From: Bacteroidota bacterium
Lineage (GTDB): Bacteria > Bacteroidota > Bacteroidia > Bacteroidales > JADFUO01
Length of the DNA stretch: 5,077 bases
Direction: 5' to 3'
NCBI GenBank assembly: GCA_030614305.1
Contig: JAUWKH010000151.1
Location: 1-5,077 of the forward strand
In this document: one piece after another, positions 5,000 through 5,077 of the stretch
How the letters are laid out: each line of letters starts with the position of its first letter
Numbering within the stretch: the stretch's first letter is position 1
Made by a program: the position numbers and the translations under genes
The notes under the pieces: model-generated
Seen by the model: only the letters and a program-made list of their open reading frames with translations
What the model was told of the DNA's origin: nothing
The model's database searches: none

Positions 5000-5077
5000 A
5001 ATTACAACTTAATTACTATTAATTACAACTTAATTACAATCAATTACAATCAATTACAATCAATTACAATCAATTAC
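5000..5077. repeat. 10-11 bp tandem repeat array, consensus AATTACAATC, cut by the window end
   Basis: Units run AATTACAACTT (5000), AATTACTATT (5011), AATTACAACTT (5021), then four exact AATTACAATC units at 5032, 5042, 5052 and 5062 and a partial at 5072. The first units are variable and 10-11 bp, the last are identical, suggesting recent expansion on the right-hand side. The plus strand happens to be open through the array but has no start codon, so it is not called coding. The array continues past the window, so its true length is unknown. Confidence 0.95.

Noticed and set aside
4994..5077. A plus-strand frame open through the AATTACAATC array to the window end
   Set aside because: A TGA precedes it and no start codon lies in it. 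A 10-bp unit without stops stays open by sequence accident in all frames.
5000..5077. CRISPR array
   Set aside because: The units are 10-11 bp and contiguous, with no spacers, and no cas gene is in the window.

Overview
The window looks like chromosomal DNA of a member of the Bacteroidota, probably Bacteroidales or a relative. The evidence is a Rho factor with the long charged N-terminal insertion of that phylum, a DUF4293-type membrane protein beside it, a protein ending in a type IX secretion (T9SS) type A sorting domain, A-rich start regions without Shine-Dalgarno sequences, and TAnnTTTG-like -7 promoter elements. Base composition is strongly AT-rich between genes.

Layout. Positions 1-274 lie downstream of rho and hold no gene; their main content is a heptanucleotide GACTGRA tandem repeat (94-190) interrupted by a perfect 18-bp palindrome. 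rho runs on the minus strand (275-1960). A 381-bp AT-rich divergent intergenic region (1961-2341) carries candidate promoters for rho and for the plus-strand DUF4293 gene (2342-2815). A gene-free stretch (2816-3060) carries what looks like a decayed interspersed repeat. A two-gene minus-strand unit follows: a T9SS-secreted protein with degenerate propeller-type repeats (3584-4450) and, 13 nt downstream, a small lipoprotein (3061-3570). The last 627 bases (4451-5077) contain no credible gene. They are dense with structured repeats: three short GC-rich hairpins each followed by an ATGTTTATA-like tail, two longer stem-loops inside symmetric arms, a 22-bp direct repeat bracketing all of these, and a 10-bp AATTACAATC tandem array running off the end.

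How the parts work together. rho and the DUF4293 gene are a housekeeping pair: a cytosolic termination helicase and a small four-helix inner-membrane protein of unknown role. The T9SS protein and lipoprotein are probably co-transcribed and act in the cell envelope; this is accessory material flanked by repeats. No RNA gene, complete mobile element or CRISPR array was found. The least explained part is the repeat cluster at 4642-5077, whose stem sequences differ between copies while base pairing is kept.
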